From an uncultured beta proteobacterium (GTDB taxonomy: Bacteria; Pseudomonadota; Gammaproteobacteria; Burkholderiales; Burkholderiaceae_C), in assembly GCA_903870955.1 (NCBI GenBank), contig CAIQEX010000052.1, forward strand, positions 1 to 6,157: a stretch of 6,157 nucleotides of DNA, written 5' to 3'. Of the stretch, positions 5,294-6,157 are shown piece by piece (position 1 is the first letter of the stretch; every line of letters begins with the position of its first letter). The notes under the pieces are model-generated. The model worked only from the letters and a program-made list of their open reading frames with translations. It did no database searches and was not told where the DNA came from. Both the position numbers and the translations under genes were made by a program.

Positions 5294-6157
5294 CTATTTC
5301 AAACCAGCGGCTGCACGCAGCGCAGCGGCCTTGTCTGTACGTTCCCAGGTGAACTCGGGCTCTTCACGGCCGAAGTGGCCATAGGCGGCGGTCTTTTCAT
5401 AGATCGGGCGCAGCAGGTCCAGCATTTGGATGATGCCTTTGGGACGCAGGTCAAAGTGCTGCGCAACCAGCTTGGATAACTGGTCATCGGGGATGACGCC
5501 GGTGCCTTCGGTGTAGACCGTGATGTTCATGGGCTGGGCCACGCCAATGGCGTAGGCGACTTGCACCTGGCATTGTTTGGCCAGACCGGCCGCCACCACA
5601 TTCTTGGCAACGTAGCGGGCGGCATAGGCTGCCGAGCGGTCAACTTTTGACGGGTCTTTGCCGGAGAAAGCGCCGCCACCGTGGGGGCAGGCGCCGCCAT
5701 AGGTGTCGACAATGATCTTGCGACCGGTCAAGCCGCAATCACCCTGTGGGCCGCCGATGACAAAACGGCCGGTGGGGTTCACCAGATAACGGGTGTTTTG
5801 CAGCCATTCCTTGGGTAGCACGGGTTTGATGATTTCTTCGATGATGGCTTCGGTGAAGCTGGCCTTCATCGTGGTCTGGGTTTCAGACTGGTCCGGGCTG
5901 TGCTGGGTGGACAGCACCACGGTGTCGATGCTGTGGGGCTTGCCATCGACATAGCGCATGGTGACCTGGCTCTTGGCGTCGGGACGCAGGAAGGGCAGCC
6001 GGCCGTCCTTGCGCAACTGCGCCTGGCGCTCGACCAGCCGGTGCGCGTAGTAGATCGGCGCGGGCATCAGCTCGGGCGTCTCGTCGCAGGCGTAGCCGAA
6101 CATCATCCCCTGGTCGCCGGCGCCGCCGGTGTCGACCCCCTGGCCGATGTCGGGCGA
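5294..6157 (-). CDS. metK: S-adenosylmethionine synthetase MetK, 5'-partial
   Basis: MetK makes S-adenosylmethionine from methionine and ATP in the cytoplasm, releasing phosphate and pyrophosphate. The frame is open to the right edge, where it begins SPDIGQGVD; about the first 100 residues of the usual ~385-390 lie outside, and 287 are visible. The ATG at 6106 is internal, because conserved sequence (including AGDQG) continues upstream of it. Recognised blocks, in order: [34 protein letters not shown] (the Lys matching E. coli K165), [21 protein letters not shown] (the Arg-Lys matching R244/K245), [10 protein letters not shown] (phosphate-binding loop, K265/D271 region), [30 protein letters not shown] and AAYGHFGRE, ending AAGLK as in E. 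coli. All catalytic residues that fall in the visible part are present. The stretch between GVD and GAGDQG is about five residues shorter than in E. coli. The TAG stop lies 4 nt before the GT9 start, with no terminator between, so metK is probably co-transcribed with the glycosyltransferase genes. Its promoter is outside the window. Confidence 0.98.
   Translation of the reverse strand, partial: SPDIGQGVDTGGAGDQGMMFGYACDETPELMPAPIYYAHRLVERQAQLRKDGRLPFLRPDAKSQVTMRYVDGKPHSIDTVVLSTQHSPDQSETQTTMKASFTEAIIEEIIKPVLPKEWLQNTRYLVNPTGRFVIGGPQGDCGLTGRKIIVDTYGGACPHGGGAFSGKDPSKVDRSAAYAARYVAKNVVAAGLAKQCQVQVAYAIGVAQPMNITVYTEGTGVIPDDQLSKLVAQHFDLRPKGIIQMLDLLRPIYEKTAAYGHFGREEPEFTWERTDKAAALRAAAGLK

Noticed and set aside
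6104..6106. ATG at 6106 as the metK start
   Set aside because: Conserved MetK sequence continues upstream in the same frame to the edge of the window; this Met is internal (GMMFGYA).

Overview
The window is almost solid coding sequence: six genes, no RNA gene, no mobile element, no CRISPR array and no gene-free stretch longer than about 35 bases. The high GC content and a MetK that reads like those of Burkholderiales suggest a betaproteobacterium, probably of the Comamonadaceae (Rhodoferax/Polaromonas type). The family call rests on protein resemblance and is an inference.

Left part, plus strand (1-1767). The 3' part of a gene for a sialidase-like (BNR/Asp-box) beta-propeller protein runs in from outside the window. 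A 231-residue polytopic membrane protein that I do not recognise follows it. The two genes overlap as ATGA, and the second has a strong Shine-Dalgarno sequence, so they look like one translationally coupled unit.

Right part, minus strand (6157 down to 1764). metK (S-adenosylmethionine synthetase, 5' end outside the window) is followed 4 nt later by a family 9 glycosyltransferase. A GtrA-type membrane protein comes next with an ATGA overlap, then, after 32 nt, an ArnT-like family 39 glycosyltransferase. The tight spacing suggests one transcript carrying metK and three cell-envelope glycosylation genes. A reasonable model is that the GT9 adds a sugar to a lipopolysaccharide-type acceptor in the cytoplasm. 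GtrA would help bring a polyprenyl-phosphate sugar across the inner membrane, and the GT39 would transfer that sugar to an envelope acceptor on the periplasmic side. The enzyme that would load the sugar onto polyprenyl phosphate (GtrB/ArnC-like GT2) is not in the window.

The two units converge and share four bases (1764-1767), which hold both stop codons. There is therefore no intergenic terminator between them. The points most worth a second look are the GT9 active-site substitution (Ser where the canonical heptosyltransferase base Asp sits), the competing inverted repeats directly in front of the gtrA start, the unrecognised membrane protein coupled to the sialidase-like gene, the coupling of metK to glycan genes, and a short loop in MetK. 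I did not find convincing evidence of an entirely new system.
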